This document shows, in pieces, positions 1-8,254 of a stretch of 64,000 bases of DNA. Source of the stretch: Pseudoalteromonas sp. XI10 (GTDB lineage Bacteria; Pseudomonadota; Gammaproteobacteria; Enterobacterales; Alteromonadaceae); contig NZ_LOPY01000050.1 of assembly GCF_001469895.1 (NCBI RefSeq), positions 99,280-163,279 of the forward strand, written 5' to 3'. Each line of letters opens with the position of its first letter. The first letter of the stretch is position 1. The translations under genes were made by a program, and so were the position numbers. The notes beneath the pieces were generated by a model. It saw nothing but the letters and a program-made list of their open reading frames with translations. It did not search any database and was not told the DNA's origin.

Positions 1-61
1 TCTGGATGAAAACGGCGATCAGGTTCTGTCTGAACAAGAGTTTGAAAAATTCAAACTTTAA
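1..61 (+). CDS. C-terminal end of an EF-hand protein (partial)
   Basis: The window opens inside a reading frame (codons from base 2) that ends at the TAA at 59-61. The visible residues include the calcium-loop pattern D-E-N-G-D-Q-V-L-S-E-Q-E followed by a Phe, which is the second half of an EF-hand. The two genes that follow encode small exported EF-hand proteins, so this is probably a third paralogue of the same tandem set. Its start and any signal peptide lie outside the window. Confidence 0.7.
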   Translation, partial: LDENGDQVLSEQEFEKFKL

Positions 62-67
62 CAGCTT

Positions 68-143
68 AAAGTGCTTGCCATAATCCCAGAGGGAATGTGT
101 AAACGGATTTAAATTTTGGGAGTTAAATTATGGCAAGCACTTT
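68..143. repeat. 17-bp perfect inverted repeat between EF-hand genes
   Basis: Bases 68-84 (AAAGTGCTTGCCATAAT) are the exact reverse complement of 127-143, separated by 42 bases. The right arm runs into a T-rich stretch (TTTTATTTAT) just before the Shine-Dalgarno of the next gene. It could be a long-loop terminator or attenuator between the EF-hand genes, or the ends of a very small mobile element. The sequence alone does not decide. Confidence 0.6.
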
Positions 144-164
144 TATTTATAAAGGAGAGTAATT

Positions 165-398
165 ATGAGAATTTTCTGGCTTGCTTCATGTACCTTAATT
201 ACTATAAGCTTCAATAGCTTAGCATTGGATGTAAAACAACGATTTGATCATCTCGATAAAGATAAAAATGGTTTTTTATCTGTGCAGGAACTGTCTTCTC
301 AACCGCACTTGCAAAAACGCATAGCACAGTGGGATACAGATAAAGATCATCAAATCTCGCTCCTTGAATTTAAACACTATTTAACAAACAAGAGTTAA
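165..398 (+). CDS. Small exported EF-hand calcium-binding protein
   Basis: A 77-residue protein with an N-terminal hydrophobic signal peptide (about residues 1-20, ending near SLA-LD) and two EF-hand loops: D-K-D-K-N-G-F-L-S-V-Q-E and D-T-D-K-D-H-Q-I-S-L-L-E. It probably binds Ca2+ in the periplasm or outside the cell. The start is supported by AGGAG eight bases upstream. It is the middle member of three tandem EF-hand genes, and the next starts four bases after its stop, so those two are co-transcribed. What it senses or buffers is unknown; proteins this small often act as calcium-responsive partners rather than enzymes. Confidence 0.85.
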   Translation: MRIFWLASCTLITISFNSLALDVKQRFDHLDKDKNGFLSVQELSSQPHLQKRIAQWDTDKDHQISLLEFKHYLTNKS

Positions 399-402
399 AA
401 TA

Positions 403-636
403 ATGTCAAAATTAACCTTTGCCAGCCTAATTTTATGTGGTGTATTTAGCACAATAAGTTTTGCTGCAGATAGTATTGGTGAAAAATTTAAACAACTTGA
501 TCGTAATGACGATGGCTACCTGACTCGTTCAGAGTCAGCGAGAGACCCAGCTCTGTGGTCACGTTTCAAAAACTACGACAGCGATAAAGACAATAAATTA
601 TCGCTCAGTGAATTTAAGGTCTACGCAAGCAAATAA
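403..636 (+). CDS. Small exported EF-hand calcium-binding protein (paralogue)
   Basis: Another 77-residue EF-hand protein, with a signal peptide ending about residue 21 (SFA-AD) and two loops, D-R-N-D-D-G-Y-L-T-R-S-E and D-S-D-K-D-N-K-L-S-L-S-E. Length and layout match the preceding gene, indicating local duplication. It starts four bases after the upstream stop. The Shine-Dalgarno is weak, so translation may be coupled. A 9-bp hairpin follows at 667-688. Function beyond calcium binding is unknown. Confidence 0.85.
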   Translation: MSKLTFASLILCGVFSTISFAADSIGEKFKQLDRNDDGYLTRSESARDPALWSRFKNYDSDKDNKLSLSEFKVYASK

Positions 637-666
637 AGAGTTACAGTTAATTATTTACTTGCTGCT

Positions 667-688
667 GAGTTGCAGTTTACTGCAACTC
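667..688 (+). terminator. Hairpin after the EF-hand genes
   Basis: GAGTTGCAG and CTGCAACTC form a perfect 9-bp stem with a TTTA loop. The T-run (TGTTTT) begins about eight bases after the stem, so it is an imperfect rho-independent terminator. Confidence 0.5.
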
Positions 689-729
689 TGATACTGTTTT
701 CATAAATCAATAAAAACTATTAGAAGATT

Positions 730-2370
730 ATGAAACTTATCATCAGCCTACTTGCAACAGCTTCGCTTAGCTGTTTTGCCAACACCACAGTTATTTACAA
801 TGTAAATGGCTACACGCCTACCTACAAAGGTGAAACTCAACACTTTTCAGCACTGGTTTTTAAAGACGGTAAAGTCGTAAAAACAGGCAATGACTCAATT
901 AAAAACAGCTTCCCTGACGCCACCTCTATTGATGGTAAGCAAGCCACGTTATTACCTGGTTTAGTCGATGCTCATGGCCATGTAATTGGTTTAGGGAATA
1001 ACCTCTCACAACTTGATGTCAGGAACACGCGCTCGGCAGGTGAGGTTGGCAAAATGCTGGCTGAGTTTGCCAAAGATAAACAAGGTTGGATCATTGGTCG
1101 CGGTTGGAACCAAGAGCAGTGGCCTGGCGGTGAGTTTCCAACTGCAGCTGATTTAGACAAATATGTAAAAGACAAACCTGTGGTACTTTCTCGCGTTGAT
1201 GGCCATGCTGTATGGGTCAACTCAAAAGCCATGGAACTTGCAGGTATTGCTAAACAAACTCCCTCTCCTGCCGGCGGTGAAATTTTAAAGTTAGATTCAG
1301 GCTTACCTTCAGGGGTATTCATCGATAAAGCAGAAACACTTATTACCCAGCATGTACCAAAAGCAAGCCATGCTAGCATTAATACCGCTTTAGATAATGC
1401 AGGCAAACACTTGCTGAGTTTGGGTATTACATCAACCCATGATGCTGGTATCGATTACGATACATGGCAAGTGTACAAGCAGCGCTCTGAGCAAAAGTCC
1501 CTTCCGGTTAGAATCGTTGCCATGCTAAGTGCAGCCGATCCTCAGCTAGAAACCATGCTCAAAGCGGGCAAATATAAAGACATGAATGACATGCTGTCGA
1601 TTCGAAGTGTCAAAGTGTATGCGGATGGTGCTTTAGGAAGTCGAGGCGCAGCCCTTATAGAGGAGTACGCAGATCGTAGAAATCACCACGGCTTAATGCT
1701 TGAAACCCAAGAAAAACTTGAGCAACTATTTAACCTAAGTTTTGCTCATGGTTTTAGTGCGAACACCCATGCCATTGGTGATAAAGCCAATCATGTGGTG
1801 CTCGATGCCTATGAAAATGTGTTTAAAAAAACCGGTGGGATTTTACTGCGTAATCGAATTGAACACGCACAAATTGTGACTCCTGAAGATATCCCTCGTT
1901 TTAAAACGTTAAAAATTATTCCATCAATGCAGCCTGTTCATGCAACCTCTGATATGCATATGGCAGAGCAACGCCTAACTGAAAAACAACTTGAAGGGGC
2001 GTATGCTTGGAAAACCTTTTTAGCGCAAGGCTCAGTGATTGCCGCAGGTTCTGACTTTCCAGTAGAGCTTGCTGATCCGTTTGATGGATTATATTCAGCC
2101 ATTACCCGAATGGATCATAACCAACTCCCTGAAGGCGGCTGGCGACCACAAGAGCTGCTATCGCGTGATGAAGCTTTGCGTGCGTTTACTTTAGGTGGTG
2201 CTTATGCTGCACATCAAGAGTTTAAGGTAGGTAGTTTAGAGCAAGGAAAGTGGGCTGACTTTATTTTGATTGATAAAGACTATTACAAAGCCCCTGTTTC
2301 TGAGATCCACGATATTAACGTGACACAAACTTGGATTGCGGGTGAGCTAAAATATAAAAAAGAGGAATAA
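730..2370 (+). CDS. Exported metal-dependent amidohydrolase (YtcJ-like)
   Basis: A 546-residue protein of the amidohydrolase_3 (YtcJ/YtcJ-like) family. A short signal peptide (residues 1-17, SCFA-NT) suggests a periplasmic location. Metal-ligand motifs are visible: D-A-H-G-H near residue 82, T-H-A-I-G-D in the middle, a conserved I-E-H-A-Q, and G-S-D-F-P-V-E near residue 440 carrying the catalytic Asp. Family members hydrolyse amide or ester-like bonds in small molecules, but the substrate cannot be read from sequence. The gene has its own leader after the EF-hand hairpin. Its transcript probably ends at a hairpin inside the 3' end of the convergent gene. Confidence 0.85.
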   Translation: MKLIISLLATASLSCFANTTVIYNVNGYTPTYKGETQHFSALVFKDGKVVKTGNDSIKNSFPDATSIDGKQATLLPGLVDAHGHVIGLGNNLSQLDVRNTRSAGEVGKMLAEFAKDKQGWIIGRGWNQEQWPGGEFPTAADLDKYVKDKPVVLSRVDGHAVWVNSKAMELAGIAKQTPSPAGGEILKLDSGLPSGVFIDKAETLITQHVPKASHASINTALDNAGKHLLSLGITSTHDAGIDYDTWQVYKQRSEQKSLPVRIVAMLSAADPQLETMLKAGKYKDMNDMLSIRSVKVYADGALGSRGAALIEEYADRRNHHGLMLETQEKLEQLFNLSFAHGFSANTHAIGDKANHVVLDAYENVFKKTGGILLRNRIEHAQIVTPEDIPRFKTLKIIPSMQPVHATSDMHMAEQRLTEKQLEGAYAWKTFLAQGSVIAAGSDFPVELADPFDGLYSAITRMDHNQLPEGGWRPQELLSRDEALRAFTLGGAYAAHQEFKVGSLEQGKWADFILIDKDYYKAPVSEIHDINVTQTWIAGELKYKKEE

Positions 2371-2372
2371 TA

Positions 2373-2603
2373 TTACTCGGCGTCAGCTTTTTGCTGACGC
2401 TTTAATTTAATAATGTGGTAAATATTCACAAATGCCAGTAAACCATTGGTAAAGGCTACCGGAACGGCACCTATTGCCAGCCCGTAGAAGGTAAATGCAA
2501 TACATCCTGCCAGGTTGAGCCAGCGTAGTTTTACTACATCGCTCATTGTCAAAGAAGCAACCAACAGTGCTGACGCTAAATAGCCTAAATATTCCCAACT
2601 CAA
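2373..2603 (-). CDS. Small integral membrane protein (CBU_0592/YgjV-like)
   Basis: A small protein with three predicted hydrophobic segments and a basic C-terminus (KLKRQQK). It resembles the CBU_0592/YgjV-type family of unknown function. I place the start at the TTG at 2603-2601, giving 76 residues beginning M-S-W-E-Y-L-G-Y: an AGGAG lies seven bases upstream (2615-2611), and family members begin just before the E-x-L-G-Y motif. In-frame upstream starts (ATG 2645, GTG 2660) lack any Shine-Dalgarno. The gene is divergent from the Crp/Fnr-type regulator, which may control it. Confidence 0.7.
   Translation of the reverse strand: MSWEYLGYLASALLVASLTMSDVVKLRWLNLAGCIAFTFYGLAIGAVPVAFTNGLLAFVNIYHIIKLKRQQKADAE
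2380..2407 (+). terminator. Terminator of the amidohydrolase gene
   Basis: GCGTCAGC and GCTGACGC pair across a five-T loop and are followed by TTTAATTT. The hairpin lies ten bases after the amidohydrolase stop and inside the last codons of the convergent membrane-protein gene. Confidence 0.7.
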
Positions 2604-2872
2604 TTGTTCTCTCCTAGGCTTTAGGTTAGCATTGGAGCTTGTCATTTTTTTTTGACGCACTCAGTGCTACTTTGACAATAAAATAAAAAAGCTAACTTAC
2701 TAAAAACCTTGTAAAGCTTAAGAATAATCTTAGCTTTAAAATCATTACACGGGAAATGAAGGTATCAGTAACGTGAATCACCTTACTAGCAAGTTAGCGT
2801 AAATTCTTAGAATCTTAATGCTAGCGTCATTAAGATGTAATAAATAGGACAATTGTCCGAAGAGCGGCGTTA

Positions 2873-3529
2873 ATGTTTCAATATCATTTTTCAAGCTATC
2901 TTGTTGACCAATTACTGACATTTGCTGGCAGTAGTTTTCAACAAGCTAAAAAAGAAGTGCTGATCCACCAAGATCAACCCTTGTCAAAACTCGTATTAGT
3001 TAGAAGCGGCACAGTGTCATTCAGCTATGACGTGGGTAATGGCCGACGCCTTCTTTTGGGCCAGCTTGATTGTAACAACACACTGATTGGTGAGATTGAA
3101 GCACTGAATAATTACCCGTGTATTTACACAGTTACGTGCTTTAGCGATGTAAGTTACAACCTAATTGAGCTTAAACATTGGCGCGCACTACTATTAGAAA
3201 AGCCAGAATTAAGCTTATACACAGCACAAACAATTGCCGCTAAGTTCCAAGAAAATCAAAAAATAAACTTAGATAAGCTGCTATTACCACTTAGCTACAA
3301 TATAGCTAAAGATTGCTTATTAAGAGCTGAAAACAGTAATCCAACGTTACTGCGTGCTTACCCTACCGTAAATGCTGAAGCTGAGCGCTTTGCCACCACC
3401 GAAAGAGCTTATAGACGCGTAGTTACAGAACTAGTTGAAAAAGGCTTAGTGCAGAGAAGCAATCAAGGGTTACAAGTGGTAGATATCGACAAGCTTAGCG
3501 ACTACGTAGAAAGTTTTGCGCAGTTATAA
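2873..3529 (+). CDS. Crp/Fnr-family transcriptional regulator, YeiL-like
   Basis: A 218-residue regulator with an N-terminal cyclic-nucleotide-binding-type beta-barrel (about residues 20-120; note the G-E-I-E segment near residue 78) and a C-terminal winged helix (about 160-215; T-T-E-R-A-Y-R-R-V-V-T-E-L). The arrangement matches E. coli YeiL, a Crp/Fnr relative of 219 residues. Cysteines at about positions 64, 78-88 and 150 could be redox-active, but no Fe-S cluster pattern is obvious. It is divergent from the small membrane protein at 2373-2603, the natural first candidate target. The effector is unknown. Confidence 0.75.
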   Translation: MFQYHFSSYLVDQLLTFAGSSFQQAKKEVLIHQDQPLSKLVLVRSGTVSFSYDVGNGRRLLLGQLDCNNTLIGEIEALNNYPCIYTVTCFSDVSYNLIELKHWRALLLEKPELSLYTAQTIAAKFQENQKINLDKLLLPLSYNIAKDCLLRAENSNPTLLRAYPTVNAEAERFATTERAYRRVVTELVEKGLVQRSNQGLQVVDIDKLSDYVESFAQL

Positions 3530-3890
3530 ATGTGTTACAAATTTTTCTTAAATGCTTTAAAATAATATTACCAAACTGAAAAGCAAAGTCAGCACAAGTT
3601 CAGTTGGATAATCTATAAATATTCATAGAGTTAAGCTTCTTAACAGTAAGACTCTATATTACAATTTAGCAAAGCGGTTTGTTATCAGCTGTTGCACTTG
3701 AAAGATAAGACAGAACTTTCTTATTTTATTAATGAAAGTATATATAATGTTCACTTGACGTATATATAATGTACGCTTATCCTTCAATAACAGATAACCA
3801 TGTGTGGCGTTTTTTCGGTGCACAAACCGGTACTATTTGCTCTAATAAAAGTCTGATTACTTTACGAGAAAGGAAAGAAAGGTAACGATT
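3530..3890 (+). promoter_or_regulatory. Intergenic region with twin TATATATAATG elements
   Basis: This 361-base region before the large lipoprotein gene holds two identical 13-base copies of GTATATATAATGT at 3738-3750 and 3760-3772, 22 bases apart (two helical turns). Each contains a good -10 hexamer (TATAAT). If either is used, the mRNA leader is about 110-140 bases. The lipoprotein start has AGGAAAGAAAGG upstream. No known riboswitch pattern was recognised. Confidence 0.45.
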
Positions 3891-5819
3891 ATGGGAAACA
3901 ATGAATTTAAACTAACCAAGCTAGCGCTAGCGTTAGGTGTCACTTTAAGCTTAAGTGGTTGTTTGAGTGATGACGACAATAACGACACAGTGCCTGAGCC
4001 GCCAGCTCCAACACAAGATGTAGCAGTTCCACCTACGGCAGCTGAAGCTCAAGCAGGTGCTATAACTGTTAACCTTATCGATGCATTAGGTGAACCTCTT
4101 GCAGATACAGTTTCAGCATCTATCACTTTTACTTCTTCTGAAGATGGACTTTTATCTGTATCCGGCGAGTCTGTAGCCGATGAGGACAAAGTTACTACCG
4201 AAGGAACATTTAGCTTCACTATTGAATCAATTCCAGCTGATGGAGTAACTTACGACTATGTTGTTTCAGCAGAAGGTTACCTAAATAACTCTGGTTCTTT
4301 CACTGTAACAACTACTGACAATGTAGCAGCTGATGAAATTCGACTTACTCCACGTAATTTAGCTGACTCTGATGTTCCTATTGTTGCAGAAACTAAATCA
4401 TTAGAATCTTTGGTCCCTGAAGGTGAAAATACAACAGTAGCTTATGACCCTACGACCGGTTTAAGCGTTTCTGGTGATAAAGACGAAATTGAATTGCCTC
4501 AATCTGTAAACAAAGCTGGCGTTGCTGTTGGTGGTACTACAGTTAAAATTAAAAACGGTACTCAATTTTTAACTGCTGACGGTACAGCTTTAGAAACAGT
4601 ACCTGAGATCACTGTAGCTTACTTTGCTAACGAAGCAACTCGTAACGACTCAGAAGCTGATAACTCATCAGTAGAAAACTCATCTCTTGATGCTTTTCCT
4701 GGTGGTTTAGCTCTTTCTGTTGCAAACCCTGATGGCTCAGATTCAAATGTTTCTGGTTCATTTACATCAGGTGGTTTCGTTGCAATCGAGCTTACTGATG
4801 ATGCTGGTAATAAAGTAAAAACATTCGGTGAAGGAAACTCTCTTACTGTTGCAATGCAGGTAGATCAGAATACTTCAAACCCATGTCCAGTTTCAGTTCC
4901 GGCTGGTACAACTGACCTTTCGGCATATGCAGAAGCTAATGGCTACAGCATGGGTGTTTGTACGTTAACTTCTCCAACAGCTCGTAAAATCGCTGTAGGT
5001 GATGTATTCCCAGTTTGGAGTTATGATGAAGACGCTGGTAAGTGGTCTTTTGAAAGCTATGGAGAAGTTACAGACAACGGTAGTGCAGACACATTTGACG
5101 TTTCTGTAGACGTTAATCACTTATCATATTGGAACTTAGATTACTTCAACAATAACCAATGTTCTAATGTGTCATTTGATATTGTTGATCGTAATGGTAA
5201 CGCAAATGAAGCTCGCTACACTCTTTCACTTGAAAGTAGTGGTTTCCGTCGTAATTTTAGAAACCTAACAGCATACGGTGATTACTCTGAAGCGAATATT
5301 GCTAACCCGCCATCATTCCCTGTGACTGTAAAAGTTAGACAAAATGGTGCTAACGTTTTAGCTGGTCTTCAAGATGATGTTACTGACCCTAATGTTGTTA
5401 CTAAGCTTAATGTTAATAGCTTATGTGATTTAGATGGTGAAACCTTACAGCTAACTACTGAGAATCCTATTGTTGTTACTAAGCAAGTGACTACACAACT
5501 TGTTTGTAGTAATACTGAAGATTTTGACGTAAATACCGATCCGGTTCCGACTCCAACAAGCTCTACACTATATGCTGATGGTAGATTCGTTAGCAATTAC
5601 TACGGTGAGGCTACCTTCAATGTCGCTTTATCAGAAGGCAGTAACTATACAATTAGATACCGTGACTATGCTAACAATCAATGGCTTTCACAACAGTTAG
5701 AAGTTAACACTACAGCTGTAACCCTTGATATCCCAACAGTTTGTGAAGTTGTTGAGCAACCAATCACTGGTGGTACTGGTGGTACTGGTGGTACTGGTGG
5801 TTCTGGTAACGGTGGCTAG
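3891..5819 (+). CDS. Large lipoprotein of unknown function
   Basis: A 642-residue protein with a lipoprotein signal: hydrophobic segment, then L-S-G-C (Cys 24), followed by an acidic, Pro-rich linker (D-D-D-N-N-D... P-E-P-P-A-P). Residues about 50-150 look like a carboxypeptidase-regulatory or Ig-like beta domain; the rest is beta-rich with a few paired cysteines. The C-terminus ends in GGTGGTGGTGG-type repeats. The Asp at +2 could favour inner-membrane retention by the E. coli Lol rule, but that rule is not universal. I do not recognise a function. A strong terminator follows. Confidence 0.7.
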   Translation: MGNNEFKLTKLALALGVTLSLSGCLSDDDNNDTVPEPPAPTQDVAVPPTAAEAQAGAITVNLIDALGEPLADTVSASITFTSSEDGLLSVSGESVADEDKVTTEGTFSFTIESIPADGVTYDYVVSAEGYLNNSGSFTVTTTDNVAADEIRLTPRNLADSDVPIVAETKSLESLVPEGENTTVAYDPTTGLSVSGDKDEIELPQSVNKAGVAVGGTTVKIKNGTQFLTADGTALETVPEITVAYFANEATRNDSEADNSSVENSSLDAFPGGLALSVANPDGSDSNVSGSFTSGGFVAIELTDDAGNKVKTFGEGNSLTVAMQVDQNTSNPCPVSVPAGTTDLSAYAEANGYSMGVCTLTSPTARKIAVGDVFPVWSYDEDAGKWSFESYGEVTDNGSADTFDVSVDVNHLSYWNLDYFNNNQCSNVSFDIVDRNGNANEARYTLSLESSGFRRNFRNLTAYGDYSEANIANPPSFPVTVKVRQNGANVLAGLQDDVTDPNVVTKLNVNSLCDLDGETLQLTTENPIVVTKQVTTQLVCSNTEDFDVNTDPVPTPTSSTLYADGRFVSNYYGEATFNVALSEGSNYTIRYRDYANNQWLSQQLEVNTTAVTLDIPTVCEVVEQPITGGTGGTGGTGGSGNGG

Positions 5820-5842
5820 TCCACAGCGCTAATAAAGCTTTT

Positions 5843-5868
5843 AAAACCGCGCTTATGCGCGGTTTTTT
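5843..5868 (+). terminator. Rho-independent terminator of the lipoprotein gene
   Basis: AAAACCGCGC-TTAT-GCGCGGTTTTTT: a GC-rich perfect stem with flanking A and T runs, 24 bases after the stop. Confidence 0.9.
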
Positions 5869-5989
5869 ATTGCCTATTTAAAACTATACATAAACACCAA
5901 GCTTCTCTTGTGCTAAGCATCAATGCATTTACGCTGCTTAAACTACCCTATTATCAATAGGGAGTTTTACGCTCTTAATTTCAGACAAT

Positions 5990-6014
5990 AAAAAAGGCTC
6001 ACTAAGAGCCTTTT
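5990..6014 (-). terminator. Terminator of the phosphoribosyltransferase gene
   Basis: On the minus strand, AAAAGGCTC-TTAGT-GAGCCTTTTTT forms a stem followed by a T-run, just downstream of the phosphoribosyltransferase stop. Confidence 0.8.
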
Positions 6015-6033
6015 ATGAAACATCTGAACAAGG

Positions 6034-6600
6034 TTACTTTTCAAGTAAAATGTCGTGGATGTTAGCTAAATCAGACTTACCCTCGATGATTTCGTCTGGC
6101 GTTAGGCCTGAAAGCTCATGAGGGAATACTAACCACTCTTCAGACTCATGAATGAAGTAATCTGGCACCATGTCTACCTTTGAGTTCTTCGGCTTGTAGT
6201 ATGGGCATGCAACGCGAATATCACGTGGTAGGTTTAAACGCATTAACTCCGAAAGCTTTTCCTTTAATGCAAAAATACTGCGGCCAGAATCAAAAACATC
6301 ATCAACGATTAGTAATGAGTTATCTGCATTGGCATTTTCAATGATGTAATGCAAACCGTGAACTTTGATCTCTTTAGATTGCTGGTTAATACCGTAATAC
6401 GAAGAAGTACGCACTGCGATATGGTCAGTTTCTATACCTTTGTAATCGTAATATTCTTGAACTGCGATACCAATTGGAGCACCACCACGCCAAATACCAA
6501 TGATGAAATCAGGACGGAAACCATCTTCATAAACTTGTGCCGCAACACGAAATGAATCTTCAAGAAGCTGCTGCGCAGTGATATAGCACTTATCTGACAT
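6034..6600 (-). CDS. Phosphoribosyltransferase (hypoxanthine/xanthine type)
   Basis: A 188-residue type I phosphoribosyltransferase. The PRPP-binding signature is visible: L-L-I-V-D-D-V-F-D-S-G-R-S (about residues 95-107), together with G-I-W-R-G-G-A-P near residue 36 (the first PPi loop). Relatives are annotated as hypoxanthine or xanthine phosphoribosyltransferases of purine salvage, but the base specificity is not certain. The start is the ATG at 6600 (M-S-D-K-C-Y), with GGGG about 10 bases upstream. A longer frame would need a TTG at 6633 without a ribosome site. The gene is monocistronic with its own terminator. Confidence 0.8.
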   Translation of the reverse strand: MSDKCYITAQQLLEDSFRVAAQVYEDGFRPDFIIGIWRGGAPIGIAVQEYYDYKGIETDHIAVRTSSYYGINQQSKEIKVHGLHYIIENANADNSLLIVDDVFDSGRSIFALKEKLSELMRLNLPRDIRVACPYYKPKNSKVDMVPDYFIHESEEWLVFPHELSGLTPDEIIEGKSDLANIHDILLEK

Positions 6601-6744
6601 AAATAGAGACCCCAGTGTGAATTGATCATTCAAGTGTAGCTAATTTAATAAAAACTAACCACAGGATGAGAAAATGTGGGGCGTGATTTTATACTAATTT
6701 ACTCAAAAAAGCTTGTATCAGTTTGTAAAATTCCCCTTTAGATC

Positions 6745-6786
6745 AAAAAAGCCCCTTAACTTAGATAAAGTTAAGGGGCTTTTAAT
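6745..6786. terminator. Long bidirectional terminator
   Basis: AGCCCCTTAACTT and its complement AAGTTAAGGGGCT enclose a short AGAT loop, flanked by A6 and TTTTAA. It sits 24 bases after the pepB stop and can serve the minus strand. Confidence 0.9.
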
Positions 6787-6809
6787 TAGCTACAGAAAAA
6801 GTAAATTGC

Positions 6810-8105
6810 TTATGCTTTTTCTAGTAATGTTCTTGCAACAGTACGCATACCTTGAGTTGTTGCGCCCGCAGCCCACTCGCTTGTGCTACCCATGTTAAAT
6901 GCAGCGGCAAGGTCAATATGGACCCAACCTTTGCCTTCATTTGGCACAAAGCGTGATAAGAAACCAGCCGCATTAGAAGCACCACCGTAGCCACCACCTT
7001 TTTGTGGACGACTGTTTGCCGTATCAGCATATGGTGACGGGCAATTTTGTTGGTGCCATTTTTCAAGTGGTAATGGCCAAGCAGCTTCCATTTCTTGCTC
7101 TGCAAAGTCTTGTACGTCACGTACAAGCTCTTTATCAAGACCAAACAATGCATTGTACTCTTGGCCTACAGCAACAAGCGCAGCGCCTGTTAAGGTTGCC
7201 GCATCAATGATTAATGGCGCGCCAGACTCACCTGCTGCCATTAAGCCATCAGCTAGTACTAAACGACCTTCAGCGTCTGTGTTAACGATTTCAACCGTTG
7301 TACCATTTTTATACGTTAAGATATCGCCAAGTTTGTAGGCGTGGCCTGAAATTAAGTTTTCAGCACAGCATAAGAACAACTTAATGCGTTTGTTGATACC
7401 ACGGCTAATAGCAAGCGCTAAGCCTGCAGTCACAGTTGCTGCACCACCCATATCGCACTTCATGCCTAGCATGCCTTCACTTGCTTTGATTGAGTAACCA
7501 CCTGAATCAAACGTAATGCCTTTACCAACTAAAGCAGCCGCAACAGGGGCATTTTCATCACCTGTAGGGTTGTAATCTAATGCTAATAATACTGGTGGAC
7601 GTTCACTACCACGGCCTACCGCGTGAATACCAATCCACTGTTGCTCTAATAAAGCATCGCCTTTAATGATTTGGTAGCTTACGTGCTCAGGCGCTAAAGA
7701 CTGAATAAACTCAGCTGCTTTACCAGCTAGGCTCTCTGGGAAAATATCATCAGCTGTGCCATTGATCATTTGACGAGCCCACGTCGCAGCTTGCTTTAAA
7801 GAAGCCAATTCTTTGCCGTCTGTTTTTGCATTTTCAACAAACTCAATAGCATCTAAATTCTTAGGTGAAACAAAGCCTTGGTAGAAAGCCCATTGTGTTT
7901 CTGTACACCAAACATCGCCCACTAAGGCAATATTTTTTAAGCCTTGATTAGCTAACGTACGTGCTGCTTTTTGTACGTTTTTAAGTGTATCTTGCTCAGT
8001 TAAATGAACAGTTGCGCCTTGTTCAGTAAAAGAAAGAGCGGCTTTTTCGCCCCAATGTGCGGCAGCGCCCTGCTCGCTAAGTTGAACTAGAAATTTTTCT
8101 GACAT
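6810..8105 (-). CDS. pepB: Aminopeptidase B (M17 leucyl aminopeptidase family)
   Basis: A 431-residue protein, close to E. coli PepB (427). The M17 signature N-T-D-A-E-G-R-L is present near residue 277, with the upstream metal/active-site Lys segment G-K-G-I-T-F-D-S-G-G-Y near residue 194 and K-C-D-M-G-G-A near residue 215. It is a cytosolic Mn2+-dependent exopeptidase that removes N-terminal residues and helps recycle peptides. The N-terminal domain diverges, as in other PepB. It is monocistronic and divergent from sfsA. Confidence 0.93.
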   Translation of the reverse strand: MSEKFLVQLSEQGAAAHWGEKAALSFTEQGATVHLTEQDTLKNVQKAARTLANQGLKNIALVGDVWCTETQWAFYQGFVSPKNLDAIEFVENAKTDGKELASLKQAATWARQMINGTADDIFPESLAGKAAEFIQSLAPEHVSYQIIKGDALLEQQWIGIHAVGRGSERPPVLLALDYNPTGDENAPVAAALVGKGITFDSGGYSIKASEGMLGMKCDMGGAATVTAGLALAISRGINKRIKLFLCCAENLISGHAYKLGDILTYKNGTTVEIVNTDAEGRLVLADGLMAAGESGAPLIIDAATLTGAALVAVGQEYNALFGLDKELVRDVQDFAEQEMEAAWPLPLEKWHQQNCPSPYADTANSRPQKGGGYGGASNAAGFLSRFVPNEGKGWVHIDLAAAFNMGSTSEWAAGATTQGMRTVARTLLEKA

Positions 8106-8254
8106 GTTAGAATACTCTTTGCGCTAAAAATGTTGCTCGAGTTTACTACAGCCAACGTCAGTTCCCAACAGCTTGCGATAAATAGCATTATGAGATGTGG
8201 TTCAATCCTCGTAATGAATCACTTACAATAAAGAAAAACGAATTTATAAAAGCC

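Noticed and set aside
972..1406. 144-residue minus-strand ORF inside the amidohydrolase
   Set aside because: Entirely inside a strongly conserved coding frame, with no own ribosome site or family features.
3780..3890. Possible c-di-GMP riboswitch in the lipoprotein leader
   Set aside because: GGCG and AAACCGG stretches attracted attention, but the conserved GEMM blocks are absent.
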